Below, one piece after another: positions 1 to 8,018 of a stretch of DNA of 64,000 nucleotides (position 1 is the stretch's first letter; every line of letters begins with the position of its first letter). This DNA is from an uncultured Collinsella sp. GTDB lineage: Bacteria > Actinomycetota > Coriobacteriia > Coriobacteriales > Coriobacteriaceae. Made by a program: the position numbers and the translations under genes. The DNA lies in NCBI GenBank assembly GCA_934650095.1, contig CAKUFT010000001.1:43402-107401 (forward strand), given 5' to 3'. The notes beneath the pieces were generated by a model, which was not told where the DNA came from, did not search any database, and worked only from the letters and a program-made list of their open reading frames with translations.

Positions 1-249
1 TTCGTTCGCACGCTCACCCGCCTGCCCGTTCGACTGCCCTGCGGGGCGGGGAATCCGGCCTGCTGTGCGGCCTGCAGCCTGTGGCGCCTGTCCGCTAGAT
101 TGTTCGGTCGCCTGTCCGTTCGGACGCATATTCACTCGCACATCCGGCGTCTCGGCAGCGCGCCCATTAGCCGTGTCCGAAGGCCGCTCAGGCACACGCT
201 GGGCCTGCTCCGCATCCCGCCAAGACATGTCGGGCTTAAAGTTCGCCAT
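1..249 (-). CDS. N-terminal part of a Gly/Pro/Gln-rich protein, cut by window edge
   Basis: The visible 83 codons begin with MANFKPDMSWRDAEQAQRVP and continue as a low-complexity stretch rich in Gly, Gln, Arg and Pro, with the tripeptide NGQA recurring. It looks like a disordered cytoplasmic tail or linker; no domain can be named. The start is chosen at an ATG preceded by GAGGAGA at good spacing. It is the last visible member of the leftward operon, 27 bp after the TM/repeat protein, so it may be another component of the kinase/FHA module. The rest lies outside the window. Confidence 0.7.
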   Translation of the reverse strand, partial: MANFKPDMSWRDAEQAQRVPERPSDTANGRAAETPDVRVNMRPNGQATEQSSGQAPQAAGRTAGRIPRPAGQSNGQAGERANE

Positions 250-276
250 ATTGCTTCTCCTCACTTGAGCGCAGCG

Positions 277-1182
277 TTACTGCTGCTCCATGGTGTAGCC
301 GTAGTCGCTACTCACTTTTTGCAAAAATTCGACCATGCCGCTGCTCGTATCGCTGTCATACAAGATCTTGCCGACACAATTGGGCGTAAAAGTGATATTG
401 AAAGCGTCTTCCCTACCCGCGCCGCACAGATCGAGCGTATCGACTCTGCTCTTGATATTCAGGTGCTCGAGGTTCACATCGCCCGACAGGTCAAGCGTCC
501 CAATGCTGCCATCAAGGCCTTCGATCTGCACGTTCGTCAACGAGGACATATTTTTGGCGTTCAAGGTATCGACAGGGCTCGCGAGCCTGTTAATGGCGAT
601 GCGCCGCAGCTGAGGAAATCGCGTGAGATCAACCTGGGGAACCGAACAGTCGCCAATGGACAGACGAGTGATATTGCTAATAAAGCTTATGTCGTAATTT
701 ACGCTGTCGTAGTCGCCGATACCAAGCGTTGCGATGTTGTGGAAGTCGGCCAACAGGGGAAGCGAATCAAACGACTCGATATCGATCGAGGTAGCTTTAT
801 CCGCAGTCTCTTGCGAAATGTTGCCGTCCTCGTCCGCATCGAACGCTAAGTCCGAGCGCAGCGTCTCGTCCGTAATCTCATCGAGCGTGAGCACGGTGGC
901 CTTTTTCGCTTCTTCCTGATGGCGTGCCTCTTTTTCCTTTTTACGCTGAGCGCGCGCTGCCTCCTCTTCTTGCTGTTGCTTGGCCTCGGCGCGTTGCTCG
1001 GTCTGCTGATTGGTATCGGAGATGCCACTTGTAATGGACGTGACCGCCACAATGGCGATGACCACCACCACGGCAAGAACGATCACCACGCGCGGACCGC
1101 CCAAGCGGTTCACGATATCGTTGACATCCGATCCGTTGGACCCGGCGCCCCCGCGGCCAGACCCGTTCTGATTAATTGCCAT
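277..1182 (-). CDS. Single-pass membrane protein with coiled coil and leucine-rich-repeat-like C-terminus
   Basis: The 301-residue protein has a short Gly/Asn-rich N-terminus, one transmembrane segment (about residues 31-50), a charged Gln/Glu/Lys/Ala coiled coil (about 58-97) and a C-terminal part with repeating LxxLxIxxC/N patterns such as LTRLSIGDC and VNLEHLNIK, which suggests an irregular leucine-rich repeat sheet. A DADEDGNIS segment at 115-123 resembles a single calcium-binding loop as seen in dockerin or EF-hand proteins. With no signal peptide beyond the TM helix, the likely topology is a short inner tail and an outer LRR-like domain. It sits 21 bp downstream of the 413-aa membrane protein in the same operon. 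Family not recognised; sensing or scaffolding would be inference. Confidence 0.75.
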   Translation of the reverse strand: MAINQNGSGRGGAGSNGSDVNDIVNRLGGPRVVIVLAVVVVIAIVAVTSITSGISDTNQQTEQRAEAKQQQEEEAARAQRKKEKEARHQEEAKKATVLTLDEITDETLRSDLAFDADEDGNISQETADKATSIDIESFDSLPLLADFHNIATLGIGDYDSVNYDISFISNITRLSIGDCSVPQVDLTRFPQLRRIAINRLASPVDTLNAKNMSSLTNVQIEGLDGSIGTLDLSGDVNLEHLNIKSRVDTLDLCGAGREDAFNITFTPNCVGKILYDSDTSSGMVEFLQKVSSDYGYTMEQQ

Positions 1183-1203
1183 CCGTGTTTCCCCCTCCGC
1201 CGC

Positions 1204-2445
1204 CTACAGGCGGTCCTTGTTGAAGTAGTCAGCGTCGCGCCAGTCGCCGCGCCAGCGGTAGGCGTGGGCGTTCTCGCGCGACCAGTCGCTCAGGTGGCGC
1301 AGGATGAAGCGGCTCATGTCGTCCGCGAGCGGCTCGATCGGCCCCACGCGCCGCGCCTCGGCCGCCCGTTCCCAGAACGAGTACGCCATGAGGTAGAACG
1401 TGCCGGCGTCGACGTAGTCGCCCGGGTAGGCGGGGTCGTCGAACCAACCGTGCGTGTCGGGCGTGCCGTTTTGCTCGCACCACTCCGCCACGTTGAGGGC
1501 GAGGCTCATCAGGGTCGTGTAGTCCTGCGGGCCGCCCGCGGCGAGCGCCTCGTGCAGGTTGGACATGGGGCCCTCGGCTCCGTATGCCGGGTAGTACAGG
1601 TCCCAGATCCTCGACGCCGCGTCGTCGGTGAGCTCCATCTGCGAAGGGCGGTCGCCCAGGCCGTCGCCGTAGACGGGCGCGTTGGGGTCCTCCCCCGTGA
1701 AGGCCCCGACGCCGTAGTCGAGCGTGGAGGCGCTGTTGCGGGCGCCGCGGGCGGCGCGGGCCATGGAGCCGAAGACGGAGTAGCCGCTGTGGTAGCCGCG
1801 GACCGTCTCGGTGACGAGCCGGCGCAGGCTGAAGTTCGCGTGCGCACGGTCGCGGGCCTCGCGAGTGGCGGCGGAACCGCGGAAGAAGTACGTGGCGCCG
1901 ATGATCAATTGCTTAATGATCATACTCAAAGGGCCGGCAATGATTTCCGTCACAACTACGAGAAGGCCGATGAATACAACGGCGCCCAAAGCGAATGGAT
2001 TGAATGCGCTATACCCTGGCGCCGGAAGCCCCGTATGCAACACATCGTCTCCGCCAACGTTCAAGTACATGCGGTACCAGACCGAGCAAAGTCCCCAAAC
2101 CGTAAAAATACGCAGCGGGAAATACCGAACAATGGTGGGAATCGCGTCCACGATGCGCGAAAGATTGATGTTAAAGCGAGGGCGATTCGCGCCCTCGTTG
2201 TTAACCGGAGTAGCCGCCTCCGGATCGCCCGGGAGAGGCACGCCGGCGCGGCGCGCACGTAAGCGATCGAGCCGCTCCTGGGCGGAAGAGGCTTGTGTCT
2301 GCGGAGCACCTGCCGAAACACGTGCCCCCGTCGCCTGCCCCGCAGTCGGCACCGCATCCCCCTGCTGATCATCAACGCGAGAGCTATAGAGGCGCGCAAG
2401 TCTCTCCTGCGCCGACATGCCCCCTTGCTGGTTATCGTCTGCCAT
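1204..2445 (-). CDS. Membrane protein of unknown function with duplicated SAQERL motif
   Basis: The 413-residue protein carries two copies of a SAQERLxRL helix motif in its N-terminal cytoplasmic part (residues 11-19 and 54-62), hydrophobic segments at about 109-128 and 150-188, and a soluble C-terminal region of about 220 residues rich in aromatic and acidic residues. The DNA for the C-terminal region (about 1204-1850) is visibly more GC-rich than the DNA for the first half, which suggests a chimeric or recently reassorted gene. It lies between the PH-like small proteins and the TM/LRR protein and is probably co-transcribed with the kinase operon. I do not recognise a family. Confidence 0.75.
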   Translation of the reverse strand: MADDNQQGGMSAQERLARLYSSRVDDQQGDAVPTAGQATGARVSAGAPQTQASSAQERLDRLRARRAGVPLPGDPEAATPVNNEGANRPRFNINLSRIVDAIPTIVRYFPLRIFTVWGLCSVWYRMYLNVGGDDVLHTGLPAPGYSAFNPFALGAVVFIGLLVVVTEIIAGPLSMIIKQLIIGATYFFRGSAATREARDRAHANFSLRRLVTETVRGYHSGYSVFGSMARAARGARNSASTLDYGVGAFTGEDPNAPVYGDGLGDRPSQMELTDDAASRIWDLYYPAYGAEGPMSNLHEALAAGGPQDYTTLMSLALNVAEWCEQNGTPDTHGWFDDPAYPGDYVDAGTFYLMAYSFWERAAEARRVGPIEPLADDMSRFILRHLSDWSRENAHAYRWRGDWRDADYFNKDRL

Positions 2446-2464
2446 GTGTTCTGCCTTTACCTAA

Positions 2465-3076
2465 TTAATAATGGAAGTGTGTCTGGGCATAGCGGTTAAG
2501 CGCATACCCAAACTCCCTGGTCATCGTCTTGATGGTGTGCGTCTCCATCTTTCTGGTCTGAGGATTACGCCGGTTGAAGACAAACGTGGGCATAAACCCG
2601 CTCACTTCCTGGAAACCGCTCAGCGAATTAAAGGGAATGATGATCGGCGGATTGGAATTACCCGGAGCGAAAAGTCTACCCGCCACCGCCTTGCTGTTGC
2701 CTATGCCGGGGACAAGCATCTTGAGCGCGGGGTGACTATCGAGCGTCGAGCCCTCACGCTTGGCGACAATCTCGAGGTGGTTTTCGAAAATCCTGATGGA
2801 GCACGGGCGTCCGTCATACGAGCCCAAGCCCTCATTGATTACCACGTCATTTCGGATTTCACGTTGCGCCATGTTCGAACGAGAACGTGCATTCGTCTGA
2901 GAGCCGCGCTGGGACGCCACGTTCTCAATACCTAACATGTCGTCAAAAGCACCCATGGCACGTCGCTCGGTGCCATGAAGGCCATCGTTTCTCCGCGGCG
3001 CAGCCGAATTGCCGGCATTCGGGCCGGCCCCCGAATAGCCTCCCGGAATCAGCTTACGAAAATTTAAAGATGGCAT
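2465..3076 (-). CDS. Small paralogous protein (MPSLNF...THFHY family), copy 2
   Basis: The 203-residue protein starts at MPSLNFRKL rather than at the ATG 15 bp upstream. The neighbouring paralogue begins MPSLNFKRF, and a GGGGTG ribosome site fits this start. Both proteins have a variable Gly/Ser/Asn-rich middle, then a beta-rich domain, and end in REF(A/G)xA(L/I)xxxAxTHFHY. Alternating short hydrophobic strands followed by one C-terminal helix resemble a PH-like fold, but this is inference. The product has no signal peptide or TM segment and is probably cytoplasmic or recruited to a membrane partner. Adjacent paralogues imply a local tandem duplication. Confidence 0.75.
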   Translation of the reverse strand: MPSLNFRKLIPGGYSGAGPNAGNSAAPRRNDGLHGTERRAMGAFDDMLGIENVASQRGSQTNARSRSNMAQREIRNDVVINEGLGSYDGRPCSIRIFENHLEIVAKREGSTLDSHPALKMLVPGIGNSKAVAGRLFAPGNSNPPIIIPFNSLSGFQEVSGFMPTFVFNRRNPQTRKMETHTIKTMTREFGYALNRYAQTHFHY

Positions 3077-3145
3077 TAGCCAACACCCCATTCACCTTAT
3101 TGCAAATCGATTCACATGAATCACGAGTAGGCCTCCGCATACCTA

Positions 3146-3745
3146 TCAGTAGTGAAAGTGCGTGTTTGCGAAATCTTCGATAGCACCAGCAAATTCACGA
3201 CTCAATACGCAAATGTAGTGATGGGCTCTCTGGCGGGTATCGAAGTCCTTGCGCGTGAAATGAAATTTGGAAAATTGCCTACCGCCTCCGCCGATTCGCT
3301 CAAATCCCGTAAGCGCATTCGCAGGAATATTGATAGTTTCCGGACTAAGGCTACTGTTCTCCGAAAATGCCCGCTCCAATAGTTTCTTGTCACGATCAAT
3401 ATCTTGAACAAGCTTATCAAGATTGCCGTAATACCGATGAGCTTTAACTATATGTAGGTAGTTATTCCTAATTTCGATTTTACAGAGATAGTTGTCATAC
3501 GTCCCAATCCCCTGCGTATAAGAGGATCCCACACCAGCTCGAGAACCGCCAGCAGAGCTCCCCTGAACAGAACCTGAACCATGGTATGACCCACTTGCAC
3601 CCGTTCTATTGCCCTGGTTCCCAAATGCACGTTGGCTGTTTTCAACGATTGCTCTTTCAGTTTTCGCGCGTCGCTCTTGCTCGATTTCAGCAAGCGTCGC
3701 ATCAATACGAGAATCGAGAAAACGCTTAAAATTTAAAGACGGCAT
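3146..3745 (-). CDS. Small paralogous protein (MPSLNF...THFHY family), copy 1
   Basis: The 199-residue protein has an N-terminal helix with acidic and basic residues (to about residue 50), a Gly/Ser-rich linker (about 55-85) and a beta-rich C-terminal domain ending EDFANTHFHY. It is a paralogue of the gene at 2465-3076, sharing the first six residues and the last helix. The ATG is preceded by AAGGGGA at good spacing. It follows the giant kinase gene by 14 bp, so it is likely co-translated with it and could be a substrate, adaptor or membrane-binding partner. Its DNA is more AT-rich than the operon average. No known family recognised. Confidence 0.78.
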   Translation of the reverse strand: MPSLNFKRFLDSRIDATLAEIEQERRAKTERAIVENSQRAFGNQGNRTGASGSYHGSGSVQGSSAGGSRAGVGSSYTQGIGTYDNYLCKIEIRNNYLHIVKAHRYYGNLDKLVQDIDRDKKLLERAFSENSSLSPETINIPANALTGFERIGGGGRQFSKFHFTRKDFDTRQRAHHYICVLSREFAGAIEDFANTHFHY

Positions 3746-3759
3746 GATTTAATTTCCCC

Positions 3760-6700
3760 TTACTTAATAAAACATCCGATGAGAAATACCACGGCAATGA
3801 TTGCGCCCACCATTCCGAACGCCTGAAGAACCGTAACGACGCCCCAAAGCAAAAACGCAATGACCAGCGGGCCCAACCAAATCCAAGACCACGACAGTAT
3901 TGACGCAGCGCTGCCAGGATGCTCGTCATCGCCCAGCACGTAAATGCAGATGAGTGCATCAACGGCAATAGCGGAGACTACCTCGATTTTGGCTATCACA
4001 TCACCGTCAATGAACACAGTGCCCATAAATCCAGACGCGCTAATCACGGCCGACGCGATAAGCAGGAGGCGAATTGCCAACCTGCCAAGCCTATCCATAA
4101 CTTCAGGATCGGCGTAGAAGGCCTTGCCTTCGGAGCCAAACGAAAAATCGGCTCCCTGTGCAATCGGAAGATCCTCGTCAACGCCCACCATCGAAAGCTT
4201 TTCCGCTGTAGCGCCTGTGCGGCTATCAAAGTCGACCAACTGAATCAGACGACTTTCAAGAAGATCAGCATTAGCCGCCAAATCGCCGTCGAGTGACTGG
4301 ACGCGGTCAACCGCGGAAAAGGAACGAAGCAGATTCAATGCCAAGAAGCCGAAGATGCCAACAAACGCCGCAACCAAGAACAACACTGCGAGCGGGGCGA
4401 AGGAGCCACACATAACGATGAACTGTCCAAAAGAGCCACGTGCGCATAGGATGGCAACGAAGTAGATTACTGCCACAACGCATGTCCAGCGCAGCACCCG
4501 GCTCTGCTCTTTCTTCACAGCCTCAATACGCGCGGCAGTATCAGCGATGCCCTCAGTCATACTGTAGTCCTGAGTATCCCGTTGGATAGCACCTTCGAGC
4601 GCGCCATCTGCCTCGTTTCGCTCGTCCTCGAGAAATTGAGAATAACTGGCGGAAGGCATCAGGTTCATATGAGCCAAAAGCCTGATTCCGATGCCATCGA
4701 GTAGCTGTTCGTCCGCACCGCCTGCAAGCAGTTCTGCCACATATCCGCGTGGCACTGTCTCTCCTCGCGCCTCGGCACAGAAAAGAGCATTCAACGTAAG
4801 CGGTCGAGTAAGAAGAACGTCCCTCGTCTGCCAGCCATTCACATAGGGAACAGGTGTCACCTCCATGTCGGCACGAAGCTTGCTGCCTTCGATTCGGATA
4901 TTGGACCCCGCTTGCATGAGCGAAGCAACCGATGCTTGCGCCGAAGGAGATAGGCCGCGAAGATTGACGATTGCGGATTCTCCGGCAGAGCCCGGAAGCG
5001 CCTCGTAAAGAGCGGTGTGCTCGGAAAGCCAAATCCAGCCTGCCATATTGCCGTATTTGCGGTAGAACGCACGCACGGGAGCCTTGTTGTCGACGACACG
5101 GTCCATGAAATCGAGTACAACATCAACGTCAATAGACCCGCCACTCTGGGCGTCACCGCGTGCCTTGATAATAGCGTCCATGGAAACGTCTCCTGCAAAG
5201 AGCAGGAAGAACTCATCGACAGCGCGAAACGTCGAGCAAGTGGCAAAAAATGCCCGGGGGTTCCCAATGAGTCTCTTGATCTCTTGCTGGGCCGCAGCGT
5301 GAGTTACCAACTCGTCGAACGTAAGGAAGCCCTTCAATAGGCAGGCGGCAAAATGCGGATCGTCAGAAACAACGGCAAGTTCCTCAATTGCCCTAATATT
5401 CTCGGCAATAGACGCAACCGACTCGTCGTGTTCGCCCTGACGGGAAAGAACGTAGGAGAGAAAGCCCGAGGGGAGCACGCCCATAGACTCGGTGCCGTCA
5501 AGCCCCGACTTCACCGCATAGCGATCGATATCGGTATCAGCCATGGTGGCGATACGTGCCGGAAGATCGTTTTTGCCAGCGCCCAGCGAAACATCTTCGC
5601 CGCGCCACGAAATGATCTTGCCGCCCGACATTTCGTAAATCACACATGCGAGGTTGAAATCGTAATTCGGTTTTTCCCCACCCTTCGCTTTTGCCTCGGT
5701 AATCTGATGAATCTTGGTCTCAAGGTCATTTTCGTTCCATTTACGCATCTGACGCTCGAGCTGCCACTGCTGCATGCGCTGTTTTGCCTCGTCCCAATGA
5801 GACGCGAGCCCGCGAGCGAGCGACACAGGATCGGTATAAAGCCTGCCAACAAATTCATACGGCGCATGGTCACTCTTGAAATCGAAGGTGGGCAGCTGAC
5901 GATAGAAGTGGTCGGGATCAGCGATCCAGTCTTTAATTTCTTCGTATCCGAAGCGCTTGTTTGCAAGCTCAAACGTAAGGCCTTGAAGCAAATTTCCCAA
6001 GGTAGCGTCATCAGGGTGGGTGAACTCAGCAGGTTGACCCGCTTCCTGAAACTCGAAAAACGTGTCGTCCTTCAAACGCTCATAGAGCGGGTGGACATTG
6101 CCCTCGTAAAGAGTCCAAATGGTATAGCCAAACGAATACCAATCGTTGCGAGGGTCGACCATTCTGCCGTGACCAGGCGTATACCCGTTTGATCGCGTCT
6201 CGGTTTTAGTCGTACGATTATCAATTCCGGAAAGAGAACGAGCGGACCCATAGTCGCCAAGTGCGATTTGCTTATCGTACAGGTAGACATTCGACGGTTT
6301 CACATCACGATGAACGATGCCGAACTCGGTGTGAAGTAGGTTAATCGCTTGGCTCAGTTCCGGAATCACGCGACTTTTAACCATATGCTTGCTACGGGGT
6401 CGATCACTGAGGCAAGTAGCCTTAGGAGTGATGGCAATATCCCAAAGCTGAGGAGCTATGGCCCCTACTTCAGTCGCGCTCAAGCCCTGGTGCAAATAGG
6501 CAAAAATAGGCAGCAAATGCGTTTCTGACACGGGACGACCATTGAGGCTCATGACGGCGCGCACAGTCTTCTCGTATTCCGTGCGGTCTTTTTCTATAAG
6601 AGGCCGAAACACCTTGGCAACACATGCGAGGCCGTCATCCACCCGCTCGGCAGCAAAGACCGTGGACTGACCACCATGACCGACAACTTGGCCCAGGTGA

Positions 6701-7248
6701 ACAATAAACTGCTGGCCATCATGCGAGGTAATCGTCACATCTTCTGGAACGAAGGGAGATGCGGGCACGGAGGAAGCGGCGCGAACGTTCCCACGAGAAA
6801 CAGTCACCGTTTCGCCATTAGGATTTGCCGCCGCACCGCGTGGGACCGTTATCGTTTGACCGTCAGAAGCGACAGATCGCGGCACCGTTACGGTCTCGCC
6901 CGCCACGGACGTCACCGGCCGGGAAACCGTGACCGTCTCGCCGACAGCGGGAGCAGCCATCGGCCTTACAACCGTAACGGTCTCGCCACCAGTCGCAGAA
7001 ACCGGATGACTTACCGTCACCGTCTCGCCTGCCGACGGGGCGTCGCCGCGGCGGATGGTCACCGTTTCGCCGGACACCGGAGCAGCACCTCGGCGCACCG
7101 TCACGGTCTCACCCGGCACAGGAGCCTGATTGCCGTGATACACGGTGACCGTTTCACCGTTTACGGGTACGTCCCCACGGCGGACCGTCACGGTTTCATC
7201 ATTGCCGGTGCCGCCATCTCGGTGTACCGTTATCGTCTCATCAGACAT
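3760..7248 (-). CDS. Giant membrane Ser/Thr protein kinase with N-terminal ETVTV repeat tail
   Basis: This 1162-residue Hanks-type kinase phosphorylates Ser/Thr on proteins. Residues 3-152 hold eleven copies of (D/G)(E/Q)T(V/I)T(V/I), then comes the kinase domain (about 176-450): glycine loop VGHGGQSTV (189-197), lysine 212, catalytic HRDVKPSN (313-320) and metal-binding DYG (332-334) in place of DFG. A long, mostly helical middle follows, with hydrophobic pairs near 890-950 and again in the last 110 residues, so the kinase tail is membrane-anchored. The start is 2 bp from the PP2C stop, indicating translational coupling of kinase and phosphatase. The repeated threonines, each with Val/Ile three residues after the first Thr, look like phospho-Thr docking sites for the FHA proteins of this island (inference). 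Confidence 0.93.
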   Translation of the reverse strand: MSDETITVHRDGGTGNDETVTVRRGDVPVNGETVTVYHGNQAPVPGETVTVRRGAAPVSGETVTIRRGDAPSAGETVTVSHPVSATGGETVTVVRPMAAPAVGETVTVSRPVTSVAGETVTVPRSVASDGQTITVPRGAAANPNGETVTVSRGNVRAASSVPASPFVPEDVTITSHDGQQFIVHLGQVVGHGGQSTVFAAERVDDGLACVAKVFRPLIEKDRTEYEKTVRAVMSLNGRPVSETHLLPIFAYLHQGLSATEVGAIAPQLWDIAITPKATCLSDRPRSKHMVKSRVIPELSQAINLLHTEFGIVHRDVKPSNVYLYDKQIALGDYGSARSLSGIDNRTTKTETRSNGYTPGHGRMVDPRNDWYSFGYTIWTLYEGNVHPLYERLKDDTFFEFQEAGQPAEFTHPDDATLGNLLQGLTFELANKRFGYEEIKDWIADPDHFYRQLPTFDFKSDHAPYEFVGRLYTDPVSLARGLASHWDEAKQRMQQWQLERQMRKWNENDLETKIHQITEAKAKGGEKPNYDFNLACVIYEMSGGKIISWRGEDVSLGAGKNDLPARIATMADTDIDRYAVKSGLDGTESMGVLPSGFLSYVLSRQGEHDESVASIAENIRAIEELAVVSDDPHFAACLLKGFLTFDELVTHAAAQQEIKRLIGNPRAFFATCSTFRAVDEFFLLFAGDVSMDAIIKARGDAQSGGSIDVDVVLDFMDRVVDNKAPVRAFYRKYGNMAGWIWLSEHTALYEALPGSAGESAIVNLRGLSPSAQASVASLMQAGSNIRIEGSKLRADMEVTPVPYVNGWQTRDVLLTRPLTLNALFCAEARGETVPRGYVAELLAGGADEQLLDGIGIRLLAHMNLMPSASYSQFLEDERNEADGALEGAIQRDTQDYSMTEGIADTAARIEAVKKEQSRVLRWTCVVAVIYFVAILCARGSFGQFIVMCGSFAPLAVLFLVAAFVGIFGFLALNLLRSFSAVDRVQSLDGDLAANADLLESRLIQLVDFDSRTGATAEKLSMVGVDEDLPIAQGADFSFGSEGKAFYADPEVMDRLGRLAIRLLLIASAVISASGFMGTVFIDGDVIAKIEVVSAIAVDALICIYVLGDDEHPGSAASILSWSWIWLGPLVIAFLLWGVVTVLQAFGMVGAIIAVVFLIGCFIK
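6793..7242 (-). repeat. Tandem degenerate repeat encoding eleven ETVTV units
   Basis: The 5' end of the giant kinase gene is a degenerate tandem repeat of roughly 42-51 bp. Each unit encodes GETVTV followed by a basic or proline-rich spacer of 8-12 residues. Synonymous and spacer changes are common while the six-residue core is held, which indicates selection on the peptide rather than recent slippage. Confidence 0.9.
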
Positions 7249-7250
7249 CT

Positions 7251-8018
7251 TTATTCCCCTATCTCAATCACGATCAGCGTCGCGTCATCCGTCGAACCGT
7301 TCATGCGGGCCTCGGCATACAGCTCCTCGCACAGCTGCGCACAGGTCGAATCGCTCGCAAGCATCTGCTGCAGGCGCGCAAGGTCAATCTCCCCATCGAT
7401 GCCATCAGAGCAGATTAAGTAGCGATCGCCCGGAAACAACGTGGTCGTATTGATCTCTAAGTTTCGTCCGCCTTGATTAAGACCGACCGCCAGCTCAATG
7501 CAATGCGAGACCGACTCATCGCTGTACTCAAAACCAACGCCGCCCAGACGGGATTCGGGCGTATGGTCGTAGCTCAATACCGCAAGTACGCCATCGCGCA
7601 AGCGATACACACGCGAATCGCCAGCATTAAAGATTGCGGCAGACCCATCATGTGCCACCATAAGCCCGGCAACCGTGGATGCGGCAACGGGCAGGCCATA
7701 ACGGGCCGCATAGGACTCAACATCGTTCTCAGCGCGCTCGCCCGCCATACGCAAACGATCCTGCAGGACATCAATCGAATCGGCTCCAAAAACCTGAGTC
7801 GTCTGCGCAAACGCCTGAGCAGCGAGCGTCGAGGCTGCCGCTCCGTGCCCGCCTTCGCTCACGCCGTCAAAGACTGCCATGCAGCCCATCTCGCGCTCGC
7901 AATCGCCTACCAGGCCATAGCAAAGGACGTTACCGTCAAGAAGCAAACGGTCCTCGTTGACGGGGTGATTGGTTCCCGCTTGAGTTTTTGCTGCAGCGAT
8001 AAACTTCGTCATCGCCAA
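7251..8018 (-). CDS. PP2C-family Ser/Thr protein phosphatase
   Basis: The 255-residue protein is a compact bacterial PPM/PP2C phosphatase: NEDR at 21-24, FDGVSEGGHG from residue 50, GDSR at 133-136, SDG at 204-206 and the C-terminal DDAT at 244-247 supply the usual metal-binding aspartates. It has no membrane segment and should be cytoplasmic, removing phosphate from pThr/pSer made by the kinases of this island. It overlaps the end of the Clp-type ATPase gene by 10 bp and abuts the giant kinase gene, a classic kinase/phosphatase pair. Confidence 0.95.
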   Translation of the reverse strand: MAMTKFIAAAKTQAGTNHPVNEDRLLLDGNVLCYGLVGDCEREMGCMAVFDGVSEGGHGAAASTLAAQAFAQTTQVFGADSIDVLQDRLRMAGERAENDVESYAARYGLPVAASTVAGLMVAHDGSAAIFNAGDSRVYRLRDGVLAVLSYDHTPESRLGGVGFEYSDESVSHCIELAVGLNQGGRNLEINTTTLFPGDRYLICSDGIDGEIDLARLQQMLASDSTCAQLCEELYAEARMNGSTDDATLIVIEIGE

